Position numbers and translations under genes: made by a program. A DNA stretch of 14,500 bases from Bacillota bacterium (GTDB lineage Bacteria > Bacillota > Clostridia > Oscillospirales > Oscillospiraceae), in contig JAEWML010000021.1 in assembly GCA_023393155.1 (NCBI GenBank), positions 1 through 14,500 on the forward strand. Reading direction: 5' to 3'. How positions within the stretch are numbered: position 1 is the stretch's first letter; every line of letters begins with the position of its first letter. This document shows, piece after piece, positions 1-7,920 of the stretch. Under the pieces are notes generated by a model that did not search any database, was not told the DNA's origin, and saw only the letters and a program-made list of their open reading frames with translations.

Positions 1-1817
1 GCCCAGTTCGCCCGGGCATACAATACGCCGGAGGAGGGGATGCGGGAGCTTGAAAGCTGACTCAGGCTGATGGCCTTCACGCCATCCAGCGTGGACTGAT
101 AAACCGTCACATTTTCCGCCAGCAGCGCGCTGCCCAGCTTCTTCGCGGACACGTCCAGATCTCCGGAGGCGCCGCCGGACAGATACGTCAGTCCGATTTC
201 TCCCTTGTTGGTAGAACTCACCGCGGCCAGTTGGCCTTTCAGGCGGCTCACTTCGCTTTCCTTCAGGGATACTTTCCCGGTGATGGTCAGTCCGCTCAGA
301 AGGTTCACCGTAGCAGAGCCGGAGGACACCTCCTTCACAATGCCCATGGCATTGCCGGAAGCCCCGGAGGTTCCCATTTCCACCGCACCAGCCACCTGAT
401 TATCCTCGGTGAGCAGCAGCGTAATGGCCTGACCCAGCTTCAGCTTGGACATGGTGTCCGCTGCGGTGGGCAGAACGGAGAACTCCGTCCCCATCAACGT
501 AATCTTACTGGGGTTGCTGAGATTGGGAGCTGCGTTTTCATAGATGCCCGTAATGCGGGTGTCGCACACCCGGATAGAGTTCTCCGCAGGATTGTAAACG
601 GCCACGTCGTAGGGACGCATATCACTGGCCGTGGCGGAGGACCCGTTTTTGTAAATAGAATAGCGGGTACTGCCGTTTGCAAGGCCGCTGAAGCCCGCCG
701 TGGACCCCTTCTCATAGACCACCACTGCGGCGGAGGACGCGGCGCTGACGCCCACGAAGATATACTCCACGCCGCCGCTGCCGCCGATATACAGCGTCAC
801 GGATGTGCCGGAGTGCAGCATTGTGTAGCCGGTGTCCCAGGTCTTCTGCTCTCCGTTCACCACCATGGCCGTATCTCCTTTGATGGCAAAGCTCTCGCCG
901 GAGGCGGTGGTGAGCTTCACCGCGGTGCCGGAGGCAAAAATCACGGTGCGGCTGGAGCCGGCAATCTCCGGGACAAAGGTCATAACCTTCCCCGCCTTGT
1001 TCAGGAGGAGCATTCCCTTCATGCCGTTGAGCGCGCCGGTAGAAACCTTGCCCCCCGCGATGGAGTAGGAGGTGGAATTGCCCAGCCGCATGGCGGTGTC
1101 GCTGCCGTCGGGCGCGGTGGCGCTGGAGGTGGTAAGCATTCCCTCCACGGAGCTGGCGGCGATGGAGGCCCCATAGGACCCGCCGCCTTTCGCGTCACTG
1201 CGCAAAAGATTCACAAAGAGCCGCGCCGCCGCCGCCCGGGTAAGAGGATTGGAAGCAACGGTGCTCAGCCCATCGGTAAGCCCCACGGTGGAAGCTGCGG
1301 CCATGTAGCCGTCCGGCCAGATGCCGCCCATGTCGGCGTCGGTATAGCCCAGCAGCCGCATCAGAATGGTGACGGCCTGGCCCACGGTGACCACCCGCTC
1401 AGGGTGAAATTTCCCGTCCATAAAGCCCTTAATGATGGAATTGTCCACCTGGTCCTCTCCGGTGGCGCCCCGGCTTGCGTCAGACGCCAGATTGATGTAG
1501 GGCGCGGCCCAGTGAGAGGGCTTCACATCCGGAAACACCGTAACAGTGCGGTAGCGGTTGAGCTGGCTCTCTCCGTCCTTGATGACGAAGGTGGCCATTT
1601 TGCAGAACTGGGCGCGGGTTACCTGCCCCTCCGGGTTGAAGGTTCCGCCGCCGTATCCGTCCATGGCCCCCAGCAGCCGTAGGCATTCCGCCGCCACGGC
1701 GGTGGTATGGTCGCCGATATCGTTGAAGCTCACCGCCACGGATGCGGCGGCAGGCAGCGTCAGCAGCGACACGCTCATGCACGCCGCCAGTAACAGGGAT
1801 AAGATTCGTCTCTTCAT
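1..1817 (-). CDS. SLH-domain surface protein, 3' end off window
   Basis: This frame is open from the ATG at 1817 to the window edge (605 codons seen, no stop), so the C-terminus is missing. The N-terminus is a signal peptide: basic MKRR, then a hydrophobic stretch to about residue 22, with a likely cleavage after the AAAS region near residue 26. A LAAC sequence at 10-13 resembles a lipobox but sits inside the hydrophobic core. Three S-layer homology repeats follow at about 31-79 (FNDIG start, VTRAQF end), 95-157 (FPDV..SHWA, then FHPE..VTVGQAV) and a more diverged one at 168-206 (PLTRAAAARLFVNLL). SLH repeats bind secondary cell-wall polymers, so the protein should sit on the cell surface. 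The rest, about 210-605, is rich in Ser, Thr, Gly and Ala, beta-like, and I do not recognise it. An AAGGAG ribosome site at 1830-1825 supports the start. It begins 15 bases after the permease stop, making it the fourth gene of the exporter operon. Confidence 0.88.
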   Translation of the reverse strand, partial: MKRRILSLLLAACMSVSLLTLPAAASVAVSFNDIGDHTTAVAAECLRLLGAMDGYGGGTFNPEGQVTRAQFCKMATFVIKDGESQLNRYRTVTVFPDVKPSHWAAPYINLASDASRGATGEDQVDNSIIKGFMDGKFHPERVVTVGQAVTILMRLLGYTDADMGGIWPDGYMAAASTVGLTDGLSTVASNPLTRAAAARLFVNLLRSDAKGGGSYGASIAASSVEGMLTTSSATAPDGSDTAMRLGNSTSYSIAGGKVSTGALNGMKGMLLLNKAGKVMTFVPEIAGSSRTVIFASGTAVKLTTASGESFAIKGDTAMVVNGEQKTWDTGYTMLHSGTSVTLYIGGSGGVEYIFVGVSAASSAAVVVYEKGSTAGFSGLANGSTRYSIYKNGSSATASDMRPYDVAVYNPAENSIRVCDTRITGIYENAAPNLSNPSKITLMGTEFSVLPTAADTMSKLKLGQAITLLLTEDNQVAGAVEMGTSGASGNAMGIVKEVSSGSATVNLLSGLTITGKVSLKESEVSRLKGQLAAVSSTNKGEIGLTYLSGGASGDLDVSAKKLGSALLAENVTVYQSTLDGVKAISLSQLSSSRIPSSGVLYARANW

Positions 1818-1832
1818 TCTGCTTCTCCTTCT

Positions 1833-3110
1833 TTATTCCGCCCGCAGCGCTTCCACGGGCTGGAGCTTGGAGGCCTTCGCCGCCGGATAAATGCCAAACA
1901 GAATGCCCAGCGCCACGGACAGGGCAAACGCTCCCACGGTGATGTTCACCGACGGCCAGATATCTATTTGCATCAGCAGTTTTCCGGCAATACGGCTCCC
2001 CAGCGTGCCGATCAGAATGCCAATGATACCGCCGATTCCGCAGATCATGGCGGCTTCAATCAGAAACTGGGTGACGATGGATTGGCGCTCTGCGCCGATG
2101 GCCCGTCGGATACCGATTTCCCTTGTCCGCTCGGTGACGGTGACCAGCATAATGTTCATAATGCCAATGCCGCCCACCAGCAGGCTGATGGCCGCGATGC
2201 CGCCCATCACCATACTCATCATCATGGCGTATTCGTTGCTGCTCTGCTGCCACTGGTTTTCACTCTGGGCCTGATACCAGCCCTTTTCATTGTTCTGACC
2301 CATCAGTCCCGTCAAAAAGCCGATAATACGGGAGGTAGCCTCCACCGCAGCATCGGCGCTTTTCGCCTTCACGGAGAATTCGCTCATTTGGGTACTCGGA
2401 GCCAGCGTCCGGCTGACGGTATAGGGGAAAACAATGATGTTGTCCATAGACCAACGGCTGTCCGGGTCCTTTTCCTTATAAACGCCCACCACGGTATAAG
2501 GCAGACCGTTAACCTGCATCTTTTTTCCCACAGGGTCCACGTAATTGAAAAAGGTCTGCGCCGCCCGCGCCCCCAGAACGCAGACCTGCTTATACTCCTG
2601 AATGTCCAGCAAAGACAGGTCGCGGCCCTTTTCCAGCTCAAAATTGTTGCAAATTGCATATTGATCGCTGCCAAAGTAAAGCGTGGGAGGCATTTCCGTG
2701 TTCTGGCTTCCGCCTCCCCCGCCGTCGCTGGACACCGTCACGCCGCCGCCCATGTATCTCATTCCGCCGTCTCCGCCCATTTTGCTGCTGTTTTTGGTTC
2801 CGTAAACCACGGTGGCGGAAAACTGGCTGTTGGGCGTCACGCCGTCCACACTGTCGTTAAGCTGCAAGCAGAAATCATACAGGTCCTGAAACACATCCTG
2901 CCCGTTGCTGTAACTGGCATAGACGGTAATCTTGTTGGTGCCCATGGCCGCCATCATCTCCATGCTTTTCTGGTTGGACCCGTTGATGACAGAGACAATG
3001 GTCATAACGGAGGCAATGCCGATGATGATGCCAAGCATCGTCAGGGCGGACCGGCCCTTGTTTCCCAAAATGGATTTCAGCGCCATTTTCAGCGCCTGCC
3101 CGATTTTCAT
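1833..3110 (-). CDS. MacB/FtsX-type ABC transporter permease
   Basis: This is the membrane subunit of a MacB-type (type VII) ABC system; such proteins move molecules on the outer side of the membrane by mechanotransmission rather than through a channel. The product has 425 residues. TM1 is at about 24-43, a large extracytoplasmic domain at 44-295, and three C-terminal helices at about 296-320, 349-373 and 388-410. The stretch between TM2 and TM3 carries the family signature with TERTREIGIRRAIGA, and the C-terminus ends in the usual P..AS.L.P.EALR.E pattern. The extracytoplasmic domain has an unusual Gly/Met-rich insert at about 111-134. The ATG at 3110 overlaps the ATPase stop in an ATGA arrangement. 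A TTG at 3116 in the same frame would add two residues but is only four bases from the AGGAGG site. The ATPase gene precedes it directly and the SLH gene follows after 15 bases. The substrate is unknown. Confidence 0.93.
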   Translation of the reverse strand: MKIGQALKMALKSILGNKGRSALTMLGIIIGIASVMTIVSVINGSNQKSMEMMAAMGTNKITVYASYSNGQDVFQDLYDFCLQLNDSVDGVTPNSQFSATVVYGTKNSSKMGGDGGMRYMGGGVTVSSDGGGGGSQNTEMPPTLYFGSDQYAICNNFELEKGRDLSLLDIQEYKQVCVLGARAAQTFFNYVDPVGKKMQVNGLPYTVVGVYKEKDPDSRWSMDNIIVFPYTVSRTLAPSTQMSEFSVKAKSADAAVEATSRIIGFLTGLMGQNNEKGWYQAQSENQWQQSSNEYAMMMSMVMGGIAAISLLVGGIGIMNIMLVTVTERTREIGIRRAIGAERQSIVTQFLIEAAMICGIGGIIGILIGTLGSRIAGKLLMQIDIWPSVNITVGAFALSVALGILFGIYPAAKASKLQPVEALRAE

Positions 3111-3802
3111 AGCCAATCCACCTCCTGGGGCCGGTCTTCAATCTTCTTTCCGTCCGCCAGACGCACCACCCTGCGGGCTGTCGCGGCAATGCCGTTGTCG
3201 TGGGTGATGAGGATGACGGTGCTGCCGTCCTTATTAAGCTGCTGAAGAAATTTCAGCACTTCGCTTCCCGTGTGAGAATCCAGCGCGCCGGTGGGCTCGT
3301 CAGCCATCACGATGGGGGGCTTGGTGGAGATGGCACGGGCGATGGCCACCCGCTGCTGCTGGCCGCCGGACATCTCCGAGGGCCTGTGCTTCGTGCGGTC
3401 CGCAAGGCCCACCTTCTCCAGCGCCTCCATGGCAAGCACCCGGCGCTTTTCCAGCCCGATGCCCTGATAAATCAAGGGCAGCTCTACATTTTCCAGCACG
3501 CTGAGATTCTGCACCAGATTATACTGCTGAAAAATAAACCCGATCTGCTTGTTGCGGATGTGGCTGAGCTCCTTGTCGCTCAGCTCCCTCACGTTCACCC
3601 CATCCAGCAGGTAGTCTCCCCTGGTGGGGATGTCCAGACAGCCCAGCACGTTCATCATGGTGGACTTTCCCGAGCCGGACTGACCCACGATGGCCACAAA
3701 CTCCCCCCGCTCAATGTCAAGGGAAATTCCGTCCAGCGCCCGGACCTCGCTCTCAAGGCCCTCAGCATAGATTTTATAAACTTCCTTTAATTCGATCAGC
3801 AT
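3107..3802 (-). CDS. MacB/LolD-type ABC transporter ATP-binding protein
   Basis: This cytoplasmic ATPase powers the permease encoded next to it. All nucleotide-binding motifs are intact (numbering from [10 protein letters not shown]): Walker [10 protein letters not shown] at 40-48, Q-loop in FIFQQYNL near 92, signature [13 protein letters not shown] from 145, Walker B with [12 protein letters not shown] from 164, and the H-loop His at 201. The spacing and the LD..TG..L..L motif after Walker B are typical of the LolD/MacB/FtsE group. Its 231 residues match the usual length for a stand-alone subunit. The start is uncertain. ATG 3802 gives the normal family N-terminus; an in-frame ATG at 3814 would add MVRP and overlap the adaptor gene by seven bases. 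Neither has a strong ribosome site, which suggests translational coupling to the adaptor. Its TGA stop overlaps the permease ATG. Confidence 0.94.
   Translation of the reverse strand: MLIELKEVYKIYAEGLESEVRALDGISLDIERGEFVAIVGQSGSGKSTMMNVLGCLDIPTRGDYLLDGVNVRELSDKELSHIRNKQIGFIFQQYNLVQNLSVLENVELPLIYQGIGLEKRRVLAMEALEKVGLADRTKHRPSEMSGGQQQRVAIARAISTKPPIVMADEPTGALDSHTGSEVLKFLQQLNKDGSTVILITHDNGIAATARRVVRLADGKKIEDRPQEVDWL
3118..3126 (-). promoter_or_regulatory. Ribosome binding site for the permease
   Basis: The minus strand reads AGGAGGTGG here, within the last codons of the ATPase gene. Spacing to the ATG at 3110 is seven bases from the end of the motif. Spacing to the alternative TTG at 3116 is too short, so this site together with the ATGA stop-start overlap favours the ATG. 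Confidence 0.65.
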
Positions 3803-3807
3803 GGGCC

Positions 3808-5520
3808 TTACCATCCATAGGAGTTTTCCATCTGGGTGGTGGTGAACACAACGGTGCCCTCTTCCACGCCGGACTTAATCTCCACGTTATAGTTGTCGGA
3901 AATGCCGATTTCCACCGGCACGGGATAGTACCCCTCGGGCACACCGTCCACGGGGACCGCCAGCTCCGCGGCGTTCTCCGGGGCCTTGGACGCCTTGACG
4001 AAAACCACGTAACCGGAGGACCCGTCCGCAAACTGTGCGTTTTTCACGCTCTGGATGGGCAGCGTCAGGCAGTTGTCGTTCTGGCTGGCCACGAGGGTAT
4101 ACGTGACGTTGCTGCCGCTCATGAGCGAACCGTCGAAGTTGTCCACGGAAACCACCATGGGATAGGCCGCCACGCCGTTTTCCACCTTGCTGTTGAGGCT
4201 GACGGATTCCACCATTCCCATAAACGGGGTTCCCCACTGGTCCAGATCCACCGACATTCCAGCCTTCACATAGCTGATGTTCCGCTCGTCTACCGTGGCG
4301 TCAATCAGAATGGTGGTAGTATCAGCGATGGAAATAACCGTGGTATTTGCGGCAACCTCTGCTCCGGTGGTAAGGGCAAGCCCCATCACAGTTCCGTCGA
4401 TGGGGGCCACGGCGCTGCAATTGTCCAGATTCTCCTGCGCGGTTTCCAGCGTCTTCTGGGCGTCCGTCAGGCTCTGCTCCAGGGAAAACAGCTCGTTTTC
4501 GCTGTTCTCTCCGTCAATCTGCACCAGTACCTTTCCGGGGGTCACGTCCAGATAGTCCAGCAGGCCGGTGGATACAATTGTTCCGTTAACAGTGGTCTTC
4601 AAATCAATGATGCGATTGTATTCCAGCTTGCCGGACTCATAGGGATACACGCTTTCGCCCCCCGCCGTAAGCACGGCGGAGGCAACCATATCCCCGGTCA
4701 GCGTGCCGGGATTCTTAATGGAAAATTCCACCTCGAACAGCCGGGCGCCCTCCGGAGAAATCCGATCCACCATATGTACTGCGGAGACGGTGCCGGTGAC
4801 ATTCCCCATCAGCGCGGGAATGGACACGTCGGCGCTCTGTCCCACACGGATGTCGCCCTCATAGGCGTAGCTGTAATATTGCTGAAGCTTCATCGTGCGG
4901 TCATCCACCAGCGTGGCCACCTTTGTGCCTTTACTGATGTCCTCGCCCACGTTCAGCTTCACGATGTCCTTCAGCTTCCCGGCGAAAGGCGGGGTCAGAT
5001 TCAAGCCCGCGATATCCTTTTGCATGGCGCTAAGCTGCTTCTGATAGCCGTCCACATCCTTCCGGGCCTTCTCCACAGCGGTACGGGCCGTCTCGGAATC
5101 GATGACGAAGAGCGGCGTTCCCGCCGTAACCTGCTGGCCCTCGGTGACGAAAACCTCCTGCACGGTGCCGGAGGTGGTCAGGGTGATGGTCTTGCTCTCC
5201 TTGGCTTTGGTAATACCGCTGCCCTGCACGGTGGAGGTGATGGAGTTGTACACCACCGTGTCCTCCACTACCTCTGCCTCCGCCTGCGCGCCGCCGCCCA
5301 GGATTTTTGACAGAGCGATTACCACAACCAACGTCACGCCGCCAATGATTCCCCAACGGATCAGCTTCTTTTTCTGCTTTGGCGTCAAAGGCGGACGCTT
5401 GGGCTTCCCCCCGCCCGCCGAAACCTCACTTACGGGTGCGCCTTCATTCCCGGATGCTGAGGCTTCAACCTCTTCCGGTGCGGCCTCCCCGCTCTTCATC
5501 GGATCTTTCACTTCTGCCAT
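3808..5520 (-). CDS. MacA/HlyD-like adaptor with two tandem adaptor modules
   Basis: This membrane-anchored extracytoplasmic adaptor should work with the MacB-like ATPase and permease downstream. The product has 570 residues. It has an acidic then basic cytoplasmic tail at 1-52, one membrane helix at about 53-72, and no lipobox. Two successive adaptor units follow: lipoyl halves at about 111-141 and 172-207 joined by a short hairpin, with a barrel-like part at 208-284; then a second lipoyl pair at about 300-337 and 366-402 joined by a coiled-coil hairpin at 338-365 (rich in Leu, Gln and Glu), a barrel at 403-478, and a final membrane-proximal-like part. MacA-type adaptors normally carry one such unit and about 370-400 residues. 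The start at ATG 5520 is chosen for its AAGGAA ribosome site at 5532-5527, six bases away; an upstream in-frame ATG at 5571 lacks one. It is the first gene of the operon, and the ATPase gene begins at its stop codon. Confidence 0.9.
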   Translation of the reverse strand: MAEVKDPMKSGEAAPEEVEASASGNEGAPVSEVSAGGGKPKRPPLTPKQKKKLIRWGIIGGVTLVVVIALSKILGGGAQAEAEVVEDTVVYNSITSTVQGSGITKAKESKTITLTTSGTVQEVFVTEGQQVTAGTPLFVIDSETARTAVEKARKDVDGYQKQLSAMQKDIAGLNLTPPFAGKLKDIVKLNVGEDISKGTKVATLVDDRTMKLQQYYSYAYEGDIRVGQSADVSIPALMGNVTGTVSAVHMVDRISPEGARLFEVEFSIKNPGTLTGDMVASAVLTAGGESVYPYESGKLEYNRIIDLKTTVNGTIVSTGLLDYLDVTPGKVLVQIDGENSENELFSLEQSLTDAQKTLETAQENLDNCSAVAPIDGTVMGLALTTGAEVAANTTVISIADTTTILIDATVDERNISYVKAGMSVDLDQWGTPFMGMVESVSLNSKVENGVAAYPMVVSVDNFDGSLMSGSNVTYTLVASQNDNCLTLPIQSVKNAQFADGSSGYVVFVKASKAPENAAELAVPVDGVPEGYYPVPVEIGISDNYNVEIKSGVEEGTVVFTTTQMENSYGW

Positions 5521-5571
5521 TTGCCGTTCCTTTCCCACAGAGCCGCCTGTGACAAAAAATAACTGAATCAA

Positions 5572-5596
5572 ACTGTATCAATCAGGTTAATACAGT
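5572..5596. promoter_or_regulatory. Inverted repeat, possible operator
   Basis: The arms ACTGTAT (5572-5578) and ATACAGT (5590-5596) are perfect inverted copies separated by 11 bases. The second arm overlaps the candidate -10 of the exporter operon. Related ACTGA/ACAGTT motifs lie nearby at 5562, 5620, 5626 and 5642. The layout suggests a transcription-factor site, but I cannot name the regulator and none is encoded in the window. Confidence 0.35.
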
Positions 5597-5615
5597 ATGA
5601 CGCGCAAATCAACAA
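5587..5615 (-). promoter_or_regulatory. Candidate promoter of the exporter operon
   Basis: On the minus strand a TTGTTG at 5615-5610 is followed after 17 bases by TATTAA at 5592-5587. Both are poor matches to the SigA consensus (three and four of six), so the promoter would be weak or activator-dependent. It would give a leader of roughly 60 bases before the adaptor ATG. An alternative TATAAA-like -10 lies near 5685 without a clear -35. The location is tentative. Confidence 0.3.
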
Positions 5616-5754
5616 CAAAACAGTTACAGTTCAAATGCCTGACTGTTTTCAAGGCTGATTTGCGGCCCGCATTTCTTACATTATTTATATGACGCGGGGC
5701 AGCTTAAAAAAGTTTCCAAAAAGCAGAGTTTTTTTGGCTTTTGCGTTCCTATAA

Positions 5755-5789
5755 AGAAAGGCCCCGCCGTTGATCGGCGGGGCCTTTCT
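5755..5789 (-). terminator. Intrinsic terminator of the TRAP operon
   Basis: A perfect 15-bp stem (arms 5755-5769 and 5775-5789, GC-rich core GGCCCCGCCG) closes a five-base loop. On the minus strand the last stem bases and the tail read TTTCTTTATAG. It starts about 20 bases after the stop of the TRAP permease gene, the right place to end that transcript and insulate the exporter operon downstream. Confidence 0.87.
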
Positions 5790-5808
5790 GGCAGAGGTTT
5801 TACAACGA

Positions 5809-7824
5809 TCAGGCAATTTTAGTCTGGTCCTTTTTAGCCGAGAAACGCTGATAGGAAACCAGCGCAGCCATAATCACAAGGCCAACGACGTCCGTCACCG
5901 TTCCGGGAATCATCATTGCCAGACCGCCAAGGACAAGCAGAATTCGGAACAGCCAGTTAATCTTTTTGTACAGGAATCCTCCAAGGCCCGCGGCAATGCC
6001 AAACATACCCAGCAGAGATGTGATTACAATAATCACCATGTCGTACCACTGGGCGTCAATTCCCAGCATCACAGGGCTGAAGGCAAAGATATACGGCACA
6101 ATGAATGCGGCAATAGCAATCCGCGTGGCATTTACGCCCGTTTTCATGGCGTTGCCCTTTGCGATGGCCGCGCCTGCATAGGCCGCCAGAGCCACGGGAG
6201 GCGTAATGTCCGCCACAATGCCGAAGTAGAACACGAAGAAGTGCGCCACCATGATGGGGAAGCCCATCTGCACCAAAATCGGCGCGCAGGTGGAGGCCAT
6301 GATGCAGTAGTTTGCCGTGGTGGGAACGCCCATGCCCAGAATGATGCAGGCGATCATGGTCAGGAACAGAGCGATCAGCGGGATACCCATGGATGCGGTC
6401 AGAATACCGCCCAGCAGCTTGGATGCAAGGCCGGTGACGGTGATGCAGCCTGCGATCATGCCCGCCATGGCGCAGGCTACGGCCACAGTAATTACGTTTC
6501 TGCCGCCGTTTTCCAGCGCATCAATAATCTTAGTAAGATTCAGCCGCTCGTCCTTATTGATAAAGCCCACCACAATGGCGATAAGGATGGCCACAGCGGC
6601 GGAGAACTGCATAGTGTAGGTGTTGGTGGACACCAGTACCACCAGAATCACCAGCGGCAGCAGCAGATACATCTTCTTCATCAAAATGCCGATTTTGGGC
6701 AGCTCATCCCTGGGAACACCCTTCAGGCCAAGGCGCTTCGCCTCCAAATGGACGGCGATGTAAATGCCGGCGAAGTACAAAAGCGCGGGAAGGATTGCCC
6801 TCAAAGCAACCTGCGCATAGCTCACGCCGATGTACTCCGACATCAAGAATGCGGCGGCGCCCATGATGGGAGGCATAATCTGTCCGCCGGTAGAAGACGC
6901 AGCTTCCACCGCACCCGCAAATTCCGGCGCATATCCGGTCTTTTTCATCATCGGAATGGTGACGGAGCCGGTGGTAACCGTGTTGCCCACGGAGGAGCCG
7001 GACACCATGCCGCACAGCGCGGAGGAAATGACCGCCACCTTGGCGGGACCGCCGGCGGCGGCGCCGCAAAGGGAGTTTGCAACCTGAATAAAGAAGCTTG
7101 CGATGCCCGTCCGCTCCAAGAACGCGCCAAAGATGATAAACACCACGATGTACTTGGCGCAGACGTTAATGGGCGTGGACATAATGCCGGAGGAGGTATA
7201 AAACAGGGTGTAGATCACCCGGCGAATGACCATAAAGCCCGTCGCGTTGGGTGTTTGAAACATATTATAAAAAGTGTAGATCAGAAGGAGGCTCAATACA
7301 ATCAGAATGGGCAGGCCGACGCTTCGGCGGCACAGCTCCATCAGAGCCACAATCGCGACCAGACCCAGCACAATCATATACGGCTCGATTCTGGCGGAAA
7401 GCTTGATGATCTGCACGGCGTTGGCTGCATAGTAGAAGAACGGCAGGGAGCCGCACAGCATTAAAATCACATCATACCAGGGCAGGCTGTTCACTCTCGC
7501 GCTGCCCTTCTTCGCGGGATAGGTCAGATAGCCCATAATGGCAATCAGGCCCACAAACACGGTCAGCCGCTTTTCCGGCATGGCATTGCTAAATAAGGTC
7601 ACCCAAATGCTGTATACCGAGAACGCCACCATCAGCCAGCGGATTACCTGTTTGGGCATGCCCTCCCAGACCCGGACGTTGGATTCACGGTCATACTTTT
7701 TCATAACGGCCTCAACGTCCGCCGCGGTGCCCACATCCACATTCTGGGGGATGTTTATGGCAGAGGTATCCTCTAAAGGACGCTCCTGATTTTCGTCCCC
7801 GGATTTGTCTTTAAATAAACTCAT
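5809..7824 (-). CDS. TRAP transporter fused permease (4TM/12TM type)
   Basis: This is the membrane part of a TRAP-type secondary uptake system; these use an ion gradient (usually sodium) and a binding protein to import organic acids or related anions. The 671-residue product has a polar cytoplasmic N-terminus of about 58 residues, then many hydrophobic segments to the C-terminus. The small (DctQ-like) and large (DctM-like) subunits are fused in one chain, as is standard for TAXI-type systems. The most conserved part lies at about 259-333, with GPAKVAVISS, SGSSVGNTVTTGSVTIPMMK and GGQIMPPIMGAAAFLM, typical of the fused permease family; a second related half follows with GMGVPTTANYC. The ATG at 7824 has an AAGGAGAAGG ribosome site just upstream. 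Its receptor gene precedes it by 96 bases, with a hairpin in the gap. The substrate cannot be read from the sequence. Confidence 0.95.
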   Translation of the reverse strand: MSLFKDKSGDENQERPLEDTSAINIPQNVDVGTAADVEAVMKKYDRESNVRVWEGMPKQVIRWLMVAFSVYSIWVTLFSNAMPEKRLTVFVGLIAIMGYLTYPAKKGSARVNSLPWYDVILMLCGSLPFFYYAANAVQIIKLSARIEPYMIVLGLVAIVALMELCRRSVGLPILIVLSLLLIYTFYNMFQTPNATGFMVIRRVIYTLFYTSSGIMSTPINVCAKYIVVFIIFGAFLERTGIASFFIQVANSLCGAAAGGPAKVAVISSALCGMVSGSSVGNTVTTGSVTIPMMKKTGYAPEFAGAVEAASSTGGQIMPPIMGAAAFLMSEYIGVSYAQVALRAILPALLYFAGIYIAVHLEAKRLGLKGVPRDELPKIGILMKKMYLLLPLVILVVLVSTNTYTMQFSAAVAILIAIVVGFINKDERLNLTKIIDALENGGRNVITVAVACAMAGMIAGCITVTGLASKLLGGILTASMGIPLIALFLTMIACIILGMGVPTTANYCIMASTCAPILVQMGFPIMVAHFFVFYFGIVADITPPVALAAYAGAAIAKGNAMKTGVNATRIAIAAFIVPYIFAFSPVMLGIDAQWYDMVIIVITSLLGMFGIAAGLGGFLYKKINWLFRILLVLGGLAMMIPGTVTDVVGLVIMAALVSYQRFSAKKDQTKIA

Positions 7825-7862
7825 ACCTTCTCCTTAACTCATGAGGTAAATACAGAAAGCAA

Positions 7863-7888
7863 CCGCGGCGGGCGGATGCCCGCCGCGG
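7863..7888 (-). terminator. Intercistronic GC hairpin, attenuator or mRNA-end stabiliser
   Basis: A perfect 11-bp stem (arms 7863-7873 and 7878-7888, all G and C) closes a four-base loop, in the gap between the receptor stop and the permease ribosome site. On the minus strand it is followed by TTGCTTTCTGTATTT, a weak U-tract. Partial termination or protection of the upstream message at this position commonly gives more binding protein than permease in uptake operons; that role is inferred here. Confidence 0.6.
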
Positions 7889-7920
7889 CCACTTGCATCT
7901 AGAAATGCTGGTTCCGGTGT

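Noticed and set aside
231-1682. Long plus-strand ORF of 483 codons
   Set aside because: It lies opposite the SLH gene, which has a signal peptide, SLH repeats and a ribosome site. The antisense product is rich in His, Gly and Arg with no domain and is an effect of GC-rich codon use.
3110-3116. TTG start two codons upstream of the permease ATG
   Set aside because: It is too close to the AGGAGG site, and the ATG forms a standard ATGA overlap with the ATPase stop.
1968-3245. Plus-strand ORF of 425 codons opposite the permease
   Set aside because: It is antisense to a clear MacB-type permease and the ATPase end, crosses both genes, and has a His/Ala-rich composition with no recognisable motif.
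5770-7464. Plus-strand ORF of 564 codons opposite the TRAP permease
   Set aside because: It starts inside the terminator hairpin, has no ribosome site, and its His/Gly/Asn-rich product is the shadow of hydrophobic codons on the other strand.
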